Positions 25,280 to 33,656 of a DNA stretch of 64,000 nt are shown here, piece by piece. How positions within the stretch are numbered: position 1 is the first letter of the stretch; each line of letters opens with the position of its first letter. The DNA is from Flavobacterium sp. (GTDB lineage Bacteria > Bacteroidota > Bacteroidia > Flavobacteriales > Flavobacteriaceae): contig JAHEZJ010000019.1 of NCBI GenBank assembly GCA_023251135.1, positions 1-64,000 of the forward strand, given 5' to 3'. Made by a program: the position numbers and the translations under genes. The notes below the pieces were generated by a model, which saw only the letters and a program-made list of their open reading frames with translations, had not been told where the DNA came from and searched no databases.

Positions 25280-25303
25280 TCAAAATAAATGTAGTTATTT
25301 TGA
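25280..25303. promoter_or_regulatory. Perfect palindrome in divergent pigment promoter
   Basis: Two 9-bp arms, TCAAAATAA at 25280-25288 and TTATTTTGA at 25295-25303, are exact reverse complements with a 6-bp spacer. The element lies between the divergent ammonia-lyase (ATG at 25242) and flavoprotein (ATG at 25344) genes, about 40 bp from each start. Each arm also resembles the Bacteroidota -7 box TAnnTTTG, one base short. It may be an operator, two back-to-back promoter boxes, or both. Confidence 0.5.
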
Positions 25304-25343
25304 TGATGGCAAATGTAGGTTAATAATTGATAATAATTTTAAT

Positions 25344-26594
25344 ATGATAAAGGAGTTTGTAGATGTTTTAGTCATTGGCGCAGGACCATCAGGATGTGTC
25401 TCGGCATCGTATCTTCATAAAAACAATATTAAGATAAAAGTAGTTGAAAAAACGAGGTTTCCAAGACTTGTAGTAGGAGAAAGTCTTATCCCGCGAGTAA
25501 TGGATCATTTTGCTGAGGCTGAGCTTTTTGAAAGCCTTGATGCTATGAATTTTGAGAAAAAACTTGGTGCTCGTTTTATCAGAGGAGAAGAAATTTGTGT
25601 TTTTGATTTCAGCAAAAAATTTGGAGAAGGCTGGGACTGGACCTGGCAGGTGCCACGTGCAGATTTTGATCATACGATGGCGCAGGAAGTACTAAGAAAA
25701 GGGATTGATCTGGAATTTGAAACAGAGGTTCTGGAAGTTTCTTTTGAGGGTAAAAACTCTAAAACAATTGTAAAAGATAAGGATGGAAATCTAAAAGAAA
25801 TCCATGCTAAATTTATCATTGATTCCAGTGGATATGGGCGTGTTTTACCAAGACTTTTAGATTTGGATACCCCTTCAAAATTAGATCCGCATTCTTCGAT
25901 ATTTACGCATGTAAAAGATATTAACAGAGAAGTAGGAGAAGAAGGAACCCAAATTTCATTTGATATTCTGGAAACCGAAGTCTGGTTATGGGTAATTCCT
26001 TTCTCTAACGGAAATACCAGTTTAGGAGTGGTAGGACCAACCGATTTTATTAATTCGCTTTCCGAAAATAAAGACAATGCGGAGGCTTTAAAAAATGCCA
26101 TTCAGAAATCCGATTATTATATCAAAAGATTTAAAGGAACGGAATTTTTGTTTGAACCGGTAAAACTCGAAAACTATTCAAGAGCGGTAAAAAGAATGTA
26201 CGGTGATGGTTTTGCTCTGACGGGTAACAGTTCGGAATTTTTAGATCCTGTTTTCTCTTCGGGAGTTGCCTTTGCAACTGAATCCGGAATGTTGGCAGCA
26301 AAATTGTACCTTAAAGAATCACAAGGAATCGCTGTGGATTGGGAGGTTGAATTTACACAATATATGAAACGAGGCATTTCGGTTTTTACCACTTATGTAC
26401 AGGAATGGTACACAGGAAATCTTCAGACTTTATTTTTTCATCAGCCGGAAAACCCGGATGTGAAGGAAAAGATATGTTCGGTATTGGCGGGATATGTCTG
26501 GAATGAGGAAAATCCGTTTGTGAAAAAACACGATCATGTGATTAAAAATATGGCGTATTTACTGAATATGCAAAAAGAACAAAGCCCTGAATAA
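25344..26594 (+). CDS. Flavin-dependent halogenase-like FAD oxidoreductase
   Basis: The 416-residue flavoprotein opens with the FAD dinucleotide motif VIGAGPSGCVSASYL, followed by RFPRLVVGESLIPRVMDHF, typical of the tryptophan halogenase/geranylgeranyl-reductase superfamily. EVWLWVIPFSNGNTSLGVVG contains a WxWxIP motif, which marks FADH2-dependent halogenases; the C-terminal FAD contact is GFALTGNSSEFLDPVFSSGV. It may chlorinate or hydroxylate the aromatic end of the pigment (inferred); some flexirubins are known to be chlorinated. A hydroxylase of the same fold cannot be excluded. It is the only plus-strand gene of the cluster, divergent from the ammonia-lyase. Confidence 0.82.
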   Translation: MIKEFVDVLVIGAGPSGCVSASYLHKNNIKIKVVEKTRFPRLVVGESLIPRVMDHFAEAELFESLDAMNFEKKLGARFIRGEEICVFDFSKKFGEGWDWTWQVPRADFDHTMAQEVLRKGIDLEFETEVLEVSFEGKNSKTIVKDKDGNLKEIHAKFIIDSSGYGRVLPRLLDLDTPSKLDPHSSIFTHVKDINREVGEEGTQISFDILETEVWLWVIPFSNGNTSLGVVGPTDFINSLSENKDNAEALKNAIQKSDYYIKRFKGTEFLFEPVKLENYSRAVKRMYGDGFALTGNSSEFLDPVFSSGVAFATESGMLAAKLYLKESQGIAVDWEVEFTQYMKRGISVFTTYVQEWYTGNLQTLFFHQPENPDVKEKICSVLAGYVWNEENPFVKKHDHVIKNMAYLLNMQKEQSPE

Positions 26595-26608
26595 TCGGGG
26601 CTTTTTAT
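26581..26608 (+). terminator. Rho-independent terminator after flavoprotein gene
   Basis: AAAGCCC at 26581-26587 pairs with GGGCTTT at 26598-26604, followed by a T-rich stretch. The stem includes the final codons and stop of the flavoprotein gene, an economical arrangement. Confidence 0.75.
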
Positions 26609-27180
26609 TTAGATAATTGGCATTGTTTGTTTCGTTGGAGCAAAATATTTATGGCAAATAAGACCAGTTGGGAAGAAAGCTCCAGCGGAGCGTCCTATTT
26701 CGCCCCTACAGGGCTTTTATCAATAAATGTCTCTATTTTCTATAAATATTTAATCCCTCTGGGATAAAAAAAAGAGAATGTTTTTTTCTGTTTTTATTTA
26801 GATATTTAACATTGTTTGCTTCGTTGGAGCAAAATATTTATAGCATGTTAAGGTCAGTCAGGAAGAAAGCTCCAGCGGAGCGTCCTATTCCGCCCCTACC
26901 GGGCTGTTATTAATTAATGAACCTATTTTCTATAAATATTTTATCCCTCTGGTATAAAAAAAAGAGAATGTTTTTTTTCTGTTTTTATTTAGATATTTAA
27001 CATTGTTTGCTCCATCGGAGCAAAATATTTATAGCATATAAGGCCAGTCAGGAAGAAAGCTCCGGCGGAGCGTCCTATTCCGCCCCTACCGGGCTGTTAT
27101 TAATTAATGAACCTATTTTCTATAAATATTTTATCCCTCTGGTATAAAAAAAAGAGAATGTTTTTTTCTGTTTTTATTTA
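26602..27180. repeat. Tandem array of three ~190-bp intergenic repeats
   Basis: Three near-identical units begin at 26602, 26791 and 26982, with 189-191 bp periodicity; a fourth partial start at 27171 covers the stop of the next gene. Each unit contains a small palindrome around GCTCCAGCGGAGC, followed by CGTCCTATTCCGCCCCTACC, and ends with AAAAAAAAGAGAATG. GGAGCAAAATATTTATA early in each unit is mostly complementary to TATAAATATTTTATCCC near its end, so each unit can fold into one long hairpin. There is no open frame and no spacer variation, so it is not a CRISPR. It fills the whole 579-bp gap. Confidence 0.85.
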
Positions 27181-27779
27181 TAAGCTTTCTTCGCTATCAG
27201 TTTAGACATTGATTTTGCTGTTTTGGCGAAACCCTCACCAATTCTGGTTTCGTTGCTAAAATTGCTTCCCCATTGATCCCCCGGAGCTTCTTCGCTTGTA
27301 ATTTCCAAAAGTACCTTTGATTTATTTGCGGTTTCAACAAATTTCAAATTGGTAGTTACTTTTGCAGGCTGCTTCATAATTCCGGCATCCCAACCCGGAT
27401 AAATCCACACTGCTGTTACGATTAAGGTATAAGGTGTTTTTAAATTTTCCTGAAAGTTCAAATCCTTTTTTTCTTTAGTTAAAACAATATTTGCAATTTC
27501 CAGAAATTTAGGAGTCCAGATTTGGTCTTTTGCATTGATCCATTTTTTCTCCCAGATGTTTCCATTGCCTTTTGCCTTTTGATCTAACTCGGCTTTATGC
27601 TCCTGGACATACTGTGCTTCCGATTTTTTTTCTTTCATCATCGTAAAGTTGCTGTAATCAAATTCGGTGTTGATCTCTTTCTGATCTTTTAAGAAATCAA
27701 AATTTCCCTGAACAACATTCATGTCTTGAGCAAAAGCAGCACTGGAAATAAGGAATACGGTAAGAATTAGTTTTTTCAT
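27174..27779 (-). CDS. Exported protein of unknown function
   Basis: The likely start is the ATG at 27779 (MKKLILTVFLISSAAFAQ), a clear signal peptide; a longer frame to 27830 adds an unconvincing leader. The mature part of about 180 residues has QYVQEHKAELDQKAKGNGNI, then a beta-rich region with TPYTLIVTAVWIYPGWDAGI and KVLLEITSEEAPGDQWGS, and a helical end. I do not recognise the family with certainty. It is monocistronic on the minus strand, and its stop codon lies inside the first bases of a 190-bp repeat unit. Confidence 0.7.
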   Translation of the reverse strand: MKKLILTVFLISSAAFAQDMNVVQGNFDFLKDQKEINTEFDYSNFTMMKEKKSEAQYVQEHKAELDQKAKGNGNIWEKKWINAKDQIWTPKFLEIANIVLTKEKKDLNFQENLKTPYTLIVTAVWIYPGWDAGIMKQPAKVTTNLKFVETANKSKVLLEITSEEAPGDQWGSNFSNETRIGEGFAKTAKSMSKLIAKKAYK

Positions 27780-27897
27780 TTTTTTGGTTTGATTAAGGTT
27801 AGTTTCTTTTGCTAAAATTAACAAAAACAATTAATTAAAATTTATTATATAAATAAAAAATGGGATGTCATTGAACATAGACTGCGCAGGGGAGGGT

Positions 27898-28278
27898 TTA
27901 TTTTTTTGATTTTTGAGCCATTAAATTTTGGTAATATGTATTATAGTTAAATACTTGTACTAGCTCATTATTCTTATAGAGATAAATGTTGGGCTGACCT
28001 TTTACCTTTACTATTGAGTCTCCAACTTCTACTTCATCCCAAAAGCTATTTACTACCGCAGTATTGGAACTACTTGTAAGTTTAAGCATTGGTGTACGAT
28101 GTTGTGATGAATCAATATATTTTTCGATCACAATGCCTGAATATGATTCTTTTTTGCGATTCTCAAGTGCCCTTTTATAAAAATCGTCATTCCCTGAAAG
28201 ATAATCTGCCCAAAAACCAATTGCAGTTAGAAGAATCACTAAAACCAGAATTTTAAGTATGTTTTCTTTTTTTGTCAT
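27898..28278 (-). CDS. Small single-pass membrane protein, unknown
   Basis: A 126-residue protein with a cytoplasmic MTKKENILK, one membrane helix (ILVLVILLTAIGFWADYL) and an extracytoplasmic domain of about 95 residues. That domain contains YSGIVIEKYIDSSQHRTPML and WDEVEVGDSIVKVKGQPNIY, a small beta-barrel-like pattern common in Flavobacterium lipoprotein-like genes of unknown role. It stands alone between the exported protein and the terminator of the large secreted protein. No function is assigned. Confidence 0.65.
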   Translation of the reverse strand: MTKKENILKILVLVILLTAIGFWADYLSGNDDFYKRALENRKKESYSGIVIEKYIDSSQHRTPMLKLTSSSNTAVVNSFWDEVEVGDSIVKVKGQPNIYLYKNNELVQVFNYNTYYQNLMAQKSKK

Positions 28279-28380
28279 AGAATGTAGAGCTTTTTATTGA
28301 TTGTTCGGGAGAATAGTGATTTGCAAGAAACGATTGTTTATGATATTTTAATTAATGCTAATCCAAACCAAAAATAAAAA

Positions 28381-28410
28381 AAAGGATTCCAATTTTGGAA
28401 TCCTTTTTCT
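28381..28410 (-). terminator. Terminator downstream of secreted T9SS protein
   Basis: AAAGGATTCCAA at 28381-28392 pairs perfectly with TTGGAATCCTTT at 28395-28406 around a 2-bp centre. A-rich and T-rich flanks on either side would let it act in both directions. It lies 35 bp past the stop of the large minus-strand gene. Confidence 0.8.
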
Positions 28411-28444
28411 GTTCAAAAATAATTTCTACGCTTAAGATCCTATT

Positions 28445-31297
28445 TTAATTTTTTAATATTTTGTTAGAGATCTTTTTACCATTTTCAAGTTTTACGGCTA
28501 CGATATACCATCCGCTTTGAAGTTCGGAGAGATTGATTCTGTTTTTATTTTTTACGGTAAGAACATTTTTACCATTCACATCAAAAACATATACAACGTC
28601 GACTTTTTCTTCTGTGTTGATGTTCAGTTCTTCTTTAACAGGGTTAGGATAGACAATTAGTGAAGAATCAAATTTTAGATCATCATTGATAGTAGTAGCA
28701 GCAGTACTGGACTTGCTAGTGCCGGAAGTTTGATTGATATAATAATCCTGCAATTTTTGAATCCAAAAATGATCATCAGTCAGAGTAGTTCCCGGGTTTC
28801 CAATTCCATCCGTACTAGCTCCTACACCAGCTCCCATTAAGACAAGCTTGGTTCCGCTGCTTTTTACCTCTGCAAAGTGATTTCCAAAAGTCACTTTTTT
28901 TGTGGTGGGATTAACCTGAAGTTTAGGGTCGGCATGTTTATTCTGGCTGAAATAGTTATAACGAGTCGCGTCATTTGAGAAATTTACGGTATCCCCAAAG
29001 AAAAAAGTAGTAGCAGAGTCTTCGTAGTGCTGGCTGGTATTATTTAAAATTTGGAAAGGAGCTGCTGTTCGTTCGTTTAGAGTCTCTGAACCATTGATAT
29101 GTCCTACCGGGATTTGCCAGAGGACAACATGTTTGCCAGAGGCTTCGTAAAGTTTTTGAACAAAATTCAGGTAATTCATCCAGTGATCATTATTCCAGAA
29201 CCAGGTATAAGAGAAGGGATCAGCGGGATTGCCTGTGCTTCCGGCGCCCATGGCATCAAGACCATATTTGTCAATAGAAATAAAGTCGGCATTATTAGAC
29301 ATAATTCCCATACTATTGGTGTATTGAAAAATATCTGCAGCGGTTTGTTTAATTTTGTTAAGCTGGGTAGTAAAGGTGCCGGTATCCGTTTCTCTGATAA
29401 TTCCTTTTGGACCGGCTACACCAGCTTTTGCCCAAAGATTGAGCTGCCATCCAAATTCCATATTCAGGTTTTCGTCTGTTCTTTTTTTGTTGAGCTCAAA
29501 ATTGATTCTTTCTACCAGCGTTTTCAAAGTACCTACATTTTGGGCAATACTCGTTGCATTTACGGCTGTTGTAGTAGTTATAGGTTCGTTATATTGCTGC
29601 ATATAGCCCAGAAAATCAGGCTCTAATACCACTCCAAAAAACTCATCTCCCAGTTCAGCTTTAACCTGATTCAGAAAAAGGTTGAGGTTATTGAAATAAG
29701 CCGTCATATAAGAAGGATCTTTTACGTGTGCCAGATCCAAGTCGTAAGATTCGCTTCCGTCGGGAATGTTATAAAAAATAAAGAAAGGAATAAGTCCCAT
29801 TTTTAAAGAATTCTTTGCAAATTTTATAGCTCTGTCAGGCTGCCAGGTATTCCATCCGGCTATTGGCCCTCCATTGATATAGATGTATCTTACATCCATT
29901 CTGTTGTTTTTGAGGAGATTGGTGTTGTCGATACCGTCGTTGAAAAAATTGACATCATCGTTAGTGTCTTCGGATACAGATCCAACAGAAACATAATCAG
30001 GATATCGTAACGGGCTTCCATTGGCATTGTCTATTCTTAAACCAAGATGATATACCGCACCATCTGAAGTGGTTATTTGAAGTCCGGATCTGCCCGCTTT
30101 TTTAGGGATAATTTTTAAAGTATTTCCGGTAATCGTATAATCAAATACCGTAACGTTCCTTCTTTTTAATGAAGTGATAGTCTTATCGAACACGAATGTT
30201 TTTTGTATTCCGTTAATCGCTTTTATTTGATTGGGAAGCGAAGCAAAGGAAATATTTTGTGTGGCAGGATTCACAATAGTAAGTTGTAAACCGGATGTTG
30301 CTGTGGTCCCATTGTTGTCTGTGACTGCTATTTGTAGCGAATTGTTTCCATAATTCTGTGGTGTCCAATTGAAGGTATAAGAATTTTGGGGATTGGTAGT
30401 CACATTAGTATTCGTTCCGGCGGTGAGATCTTTAAACAGTATGCTGCTAATGGAACTTCCGGACGAAGGCTGAATAGTAAAAGTAATGCTTATAGGCGAA
30501 AAATTAAGTTGAGAATAGGAAGTAGTGTTTGGCGGACCGGTAATCGTGATCACAGCAGGAGCAGTAACCGCAATTTTAACAGTTGTGTTTACTACAGTGC
30601 TTATTCCGATCGAATTTACAGTGGTATATCGAATGTTGTAATCTCCATAAGCGGTCGGGGTCCAGTTGTACGATATAGTGTTGCCGGACAAACTCATATT
30701 GTAAGTCGTATAAGAAGACTCTGTTGTCTTTTTTATTTCGACCTTATTTTGTGTGGCCGAAAAACCGTACAGATTGAGTGATGCGGTAAGATTGATAGCC
30801 GATAAGGTACTTTTTATAATAATTTGTCCATCTGCGTAGGCAGGAGAAATGGCTATGGGCTTGATACACACACCAAGAAAGGTGTAGGCCGAAGACTGAT
30901 CAGGAATTTCTGTTCCGGCGACCCAGTACTTGGCTTTATAGACACCATTGCTGTATCTTATAATGTTGTTGGCATTGTAGTTGGGGGTTGCGCTGTTCCA
31001 GTCAGAAACGGTACTGCATGCGGTATAAGCCAGAGATGGATTATTAAGAATTAATTGTTCGTCACAGTTTCCTACTGCCGACCAAACACTGCTTGATCCG
31101 GGAGTAGTGCCGGCTCCCTGAGACCAGGAATTGTTTTTGTAGACAATATTATTGTAACGGACATAAGAGTTACTGGAATATTGTGTGGCGGAATACCAAT
31201 TTGGAATTCCACAAGAGCTGCCCAACTGTGCTTTTGTTGCAGTAGGAATACAGCAGATAAAAATAGATAGTAATAAAAGTTTTAAATTTTTCAGCAT
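28445..31297 (-). CDS. Large secreted protein with chitin-binding modules and T9SS tail
   Basis: About 950 residues from the ATG at 31297 (MLKNLKLLLLSIFICCIPTA, a signal peptide); an ATG at 31324 would add nine residues. Two CBM5/12-like modules follow (WYSATQYSSNSYVRYNNIVY and DWNSATPNYNANNIIRYSNG), then two Ig-like domains (about 160-370). A catalytic-looking domain (about 450-850) contains RYIYINGGPIAGWNTWQ, FFGVVLEPDFLGYMQQYNE and HVVLWQIPVGHING; the acidic VLEPD may be catalytic. The C-terminal YPNPVKEELNI...LQSGWYIVAV is a type A sorting domain for type IX secretion. It is probably a polysaccharide-degrading enzyme, perhaps acting on chitin, but no GH family could be fixed. Confidence 0.82.
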   Translation of the reverse strand: MLKNLKLLLLSIFICCIPTATKAQLGSSCGIPNWYSATQYSSNSYVRYNNIVYKNNSWSQGAGTTPGSSSVWSAVGNCDEQLILNNPSLAYTACSTVSDWNSATPNYNANNIIRYSNGVYKAKYWVAGTEIPDQSSAYTFLGVCIKPIAISPAYADGQIIIKSTLSAINLTASLNLYGFSATQNKVEIKKTTESSYTTYNMSLSGNTISYNWTPTAYGDYNIRYTTVNSIGISTVVNTTVKIAVTAPAVITITGPPNTTSYSQLNFSPISITFTIQPSSGSSISSILFKDLTAGTNTNVTTNPQNSYTFNWTPQNYGNNSLQIAVTDNNGTTATSGLQLTIVNPATQNISFASLPNQIKAINGIQKTFVFDKTITSLKRRNVTVFDYTITGNTLKIIPKKAGRSGLQITTSDGAVYHLGLRIDNANGSPLRYPDYVSVGSVSEDTNDDVNFFNDGIDNTNLLKNNRMDVRYIYINGGPIAGWNTWQPDRAIKFAKNSLKMGLIPFFIFYNIPDGSESYDLDLAHVKDPSYMTAYFNNLNLFLNQVKAELGDEFFGVVLEPDFLGYMQQYNEPITTTTAVNATSIAQNVGTLKTLVERINFELNKKRTDENLNMEFGWQLNLWAKAGVAGPKGIIRETDTGTFTTQLNKIKQTAADIFQYTNSMGIMSNNADFISIDKYGLDAMGAGSTGNPADPFSYTWFWNNDHWMNYLNFVQKLYEASGKHVVLWQIPVGHINGSETLNERTAAPFQILNNTSQHYEDSATTFFFGDTVNFSNDATRYNYFSQNKHADPKLQVNPTTKKVTFGNHFAEVKSSGTKLVLMGAGVGASTDGIGNPGTTLTDDHFWIQKLQDYYINQTSGTSKSSTAATTINDDLKFDSSLIVYPNPVKEELNINTEEKVDVVYVFDVNGKNVLTVKNKNRINLSELQSGWYIVAVKLENGKKISNKILKN

Positions 31298-31568
31298 AAT
31301 AAAAAAGGTTGTTTTGTTGTACATTTTGTTAATTCTAAGTACTTAGAGATGTATTGCCTATTTCTAAAAATAATTTGCTGCAGCTGAAAAAGCAATATCA
31401 AAATCAAATATAGTAAGAAATTACTTTATGCAAGCATAGCATATTGTAAGTGAAATATTTGAATTTGAGTGTTTTTGTTTTTTATTTCGAAGAAAAAAAT
31501 AAAAAATTTAGTAACGACTATTTTGTGAGAAATAGTGTAAAATAAGGCAGTGACCTATAAAAATTAAA

Positions 31569-31602
31569 AACCCGACAAGCTCTAAAACTTGTCGGGTTTA
31601 AA
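31569..31602 (-). terminator. Terminator of symporter gene; rest of gap shows nothing else
   Basis: AACCCGACAAG at 31569-31579 pairs with CTTGTCGGGTT at 31588-31598, an 11-bp stem with an 8-bp loop, flanked by A and T runs. It lies about 130 bp past the symporter stop. The remaining parts of the 31325-31731 gap are AT-rich, include the upstream region of the secreted-protein gene, and hold no other feature I could support. Confidence 0.8.
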
Positions 31603-31731
31603 TGAATTTTAATACGTAAAAGCTTGATTAACAATGGTTAAAAAAGTGTATTTTTTCTAAATTAATAACATAATATCTAAAAAATGTGATTTTCGTGGAA
31701 CGGTTTTATTCTTTGTTTTCAAAAAGAGATA

Positions 31732-33417
31732 CTACCAGAATTTAATGTACAAACCTGCAATTATCAATAGGGTAATGACGATTAAAACGGTAGTTTGCGG
31801 TTTTACTTTAAACATTTCCGAATCGATTTCAAATGCTTTAGGGTTTACTTTTGGTCCCGCAAAACTTATTACAATCATTGCCAGAGCGGTAAAGATAAAG
31901 GATAGCCCCATACAGATGTGGAACGGGATTTCAAAGGCTCCTTTTCCGTTTGGATAAGCGGTATACAACAAGGTCTCATTTCCAAATAATGCAGGAGCAT
32001 ATTCGTTGAATAGTACCGACAGTACAAATCCTAAAATTACACCCACTACGGCAGCAGCTCCGGTAGTTCGTTTCCAGAACATACCTAAAACGAACATGGC
32101 AAAAACTCCCGGACTGATAAATCCGGTGTATTTTTGGATGTAGGTAAATCCGCCAACGCCTCCAATTCCTAAAATATCATTCCATGTAAACAACACGGCT
32201 AAAAGCATTGCGGCAAAAACGGCAATTCGGCCAATGTTTACCTGCTGTTTTTCGCCAGCTTCTTTCTGAATGTATTTTTTATGAATATCCAGCGTATAGA
32301 TAGTCGAAATACTGTTTACTTTTCCGGCTAACGAAGCTACGATTGCTGCGGTTAATGCTGCTACCGAAAGTCCTTTTAATCCGGTAGGCAGGAAAGTCAG
32401 TACAGCAGAATAGGCTCCGTCTTTTCCTCCCACTAATTGTGGTAAGTGTCCGTTTTGGTATAAAACATAAGCGGCAATACCGGGTAACATTACGATTAAA
32501 GGCATTAACAATTTCAGCATACCTGCAAATAAAATACCGGTACGTGCGGTTTGCAAATCGGCACCTAAAGCTCTTTGTGTGATATATTGGTTGCATCCCC
32601 AGTAATTTAAGTTGATGATCCAGATACCGGCAAGGTAAGACATCAGACCAGGGAATGTCAGGTATTTGTTAATATCGAGCTGAGAGGATGTTGCAGTTGG
32701 TTTTGGGATAATCATTTTAAAATGTTCCGGAGCTTCTCTCATTAATACTTTAAAACCTTCGATTGCATTTTCACCAACATGAAAATAATGTCCTACAGTT
32801 GTTAAAGCGATATAAGAAGTGACCAAACCTCCAATAATCAAAACGGCAACCTGAATAACATCGGTATAAGCGACAACTTTCATGCCTCCAAGAGAGATAA
32901 ACAAAGCAAACAGCGCCAATCCAATCATGATAACATGCAGATATTCGCCTCCGGCCATACCATTAATAGCAACGGCTCCTAAATACAAAATCGAAGTTAA
33001 GTTTACAAAAACATATAAAAACAACCAGAAAACTGCCATGATTAAAGCAGTCGATTCATTGTAACGTGTTTTTAAAAATTGCGGCATCGTGTAAATCTTG
33101 TTTTTAAGATACACGGGTATAAACCAAACGGCTACTACGATCAAACTAATAGCGGCAATCCATTCGTAAGCGGCAACGGCAATTCCTAAAAAGAAACCTT
33201 CACCACTCATTCCGATGAATTGTTCTGCCGAGATATTAGAGGCAATTAAAGAGGCTCCAATAGCCCACCAGGTCAGGTTTCCTTCGGCCAAAAAGTAAGC
33301 TTTAGCATCTTGTTCGTCTTGTTTACGTTTTCGGTAAACCGTATAACCGTAGGCCGAGACCACGATAAAGTAAATAATAAAAACCGCATAATCTGCGAAG
33401 GCAAGGGTCTGGTTCAT
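31732..33417 (-). CDS. Sodium:sugar symporter (SSS/SGLT family)
   Basis: The 561-residue protein has about 14 hydrophobic helices and SGLT motifs: AEGNLTWWAIGASLIASNIS near the N-terminus, QFIGMSGEGF, NLNYWGCNQYITQRALGA in the middle, and LAGKVNSISTIYTLDI, the region of the conserved Na+-binding Ser residues. It imports a sugar with sodium. It follows galT in the same orientation across a 239-bp gap, so galactose is the likely substrate; other hexoses are possible. The gap suggests an added promoter of its own. Confidence 0.88.
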   Translation of the reverse strand: MNQTLAFADYAVFIIYFIVVSAYGYTVYRKRKQDEQDAKAYFLAEGNLTWWAIGASLIASNISAEQFIGMSGEGFFLGIAVAAYEWIAAISLIVVAVWFIPVYLKNKIYTMPQFLKTRYNESTALIMAVFWLFLYVFVNLTSILYLGAVAINGMAGGEYLHVIMIGLALFALFISLGGMKVVAYTDVIQVAVLIIGGLVTSYIALTTVGHYFHVGENAIEGFKVLMREAPEHFKMIIPKPTATSSQLDINKYLTFPGLMSYLAGIWIINLNYWGCNQYITQRALGADLQTARTGILFAGMLKLLMPLIVMLPGIAAYVLYQNGHLPQLVGGKDGAYSAVLTFLPTGLKGLSVAALTAAIVASLAGKVNSISTIYTLDIHKKYIQKEAGEKQQVNIGRIAVFAAMLLAVLFTWNDILGIGGVGGFTYIQKYTGFISPGVFAMFVLGMFWKRTTGAAAVVGVILGFVLSVLFNEYAPALFGNETLLYTAYPNGKGAFEIPFHICMGLSFIFTALAMIVISFAGPKVNPKAFEIDSEMFKVKPQTTVLIVITLLIIAGLYIKFW

Positions 33418-33656
33418 TGATGATAATAATTTTATAATTAGTAAAGGTGATTGTTTGATTAATAGTAGGGTAAAAAAACAGTATTTCGATAGGTGGTTTA
33501 AATAATGTTTTTTGTTTTGATATGGGTTTAAAATTAATTAACTGTCTTTTTTTGATTGGTAATGTAATAATGAGGTCCAGAGCCAAAAAGTATACTAAAC
33601 AATTGCGAACACACTGTTGTTATGCGGTTTTTAAAAGAGTATTTACTTTATGCGTC

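Noticed and set aside
26602..27180. CRISPR array
   Set aside because: Units are about 190 bp and almost identical throughout, without short repeats alternating with variable spacers.
29099..29626. Plus-strand frame opposite the secreted protein
   Set aside because: It lies entirely antisense to a gene with clear domains, and its translation has no motif.
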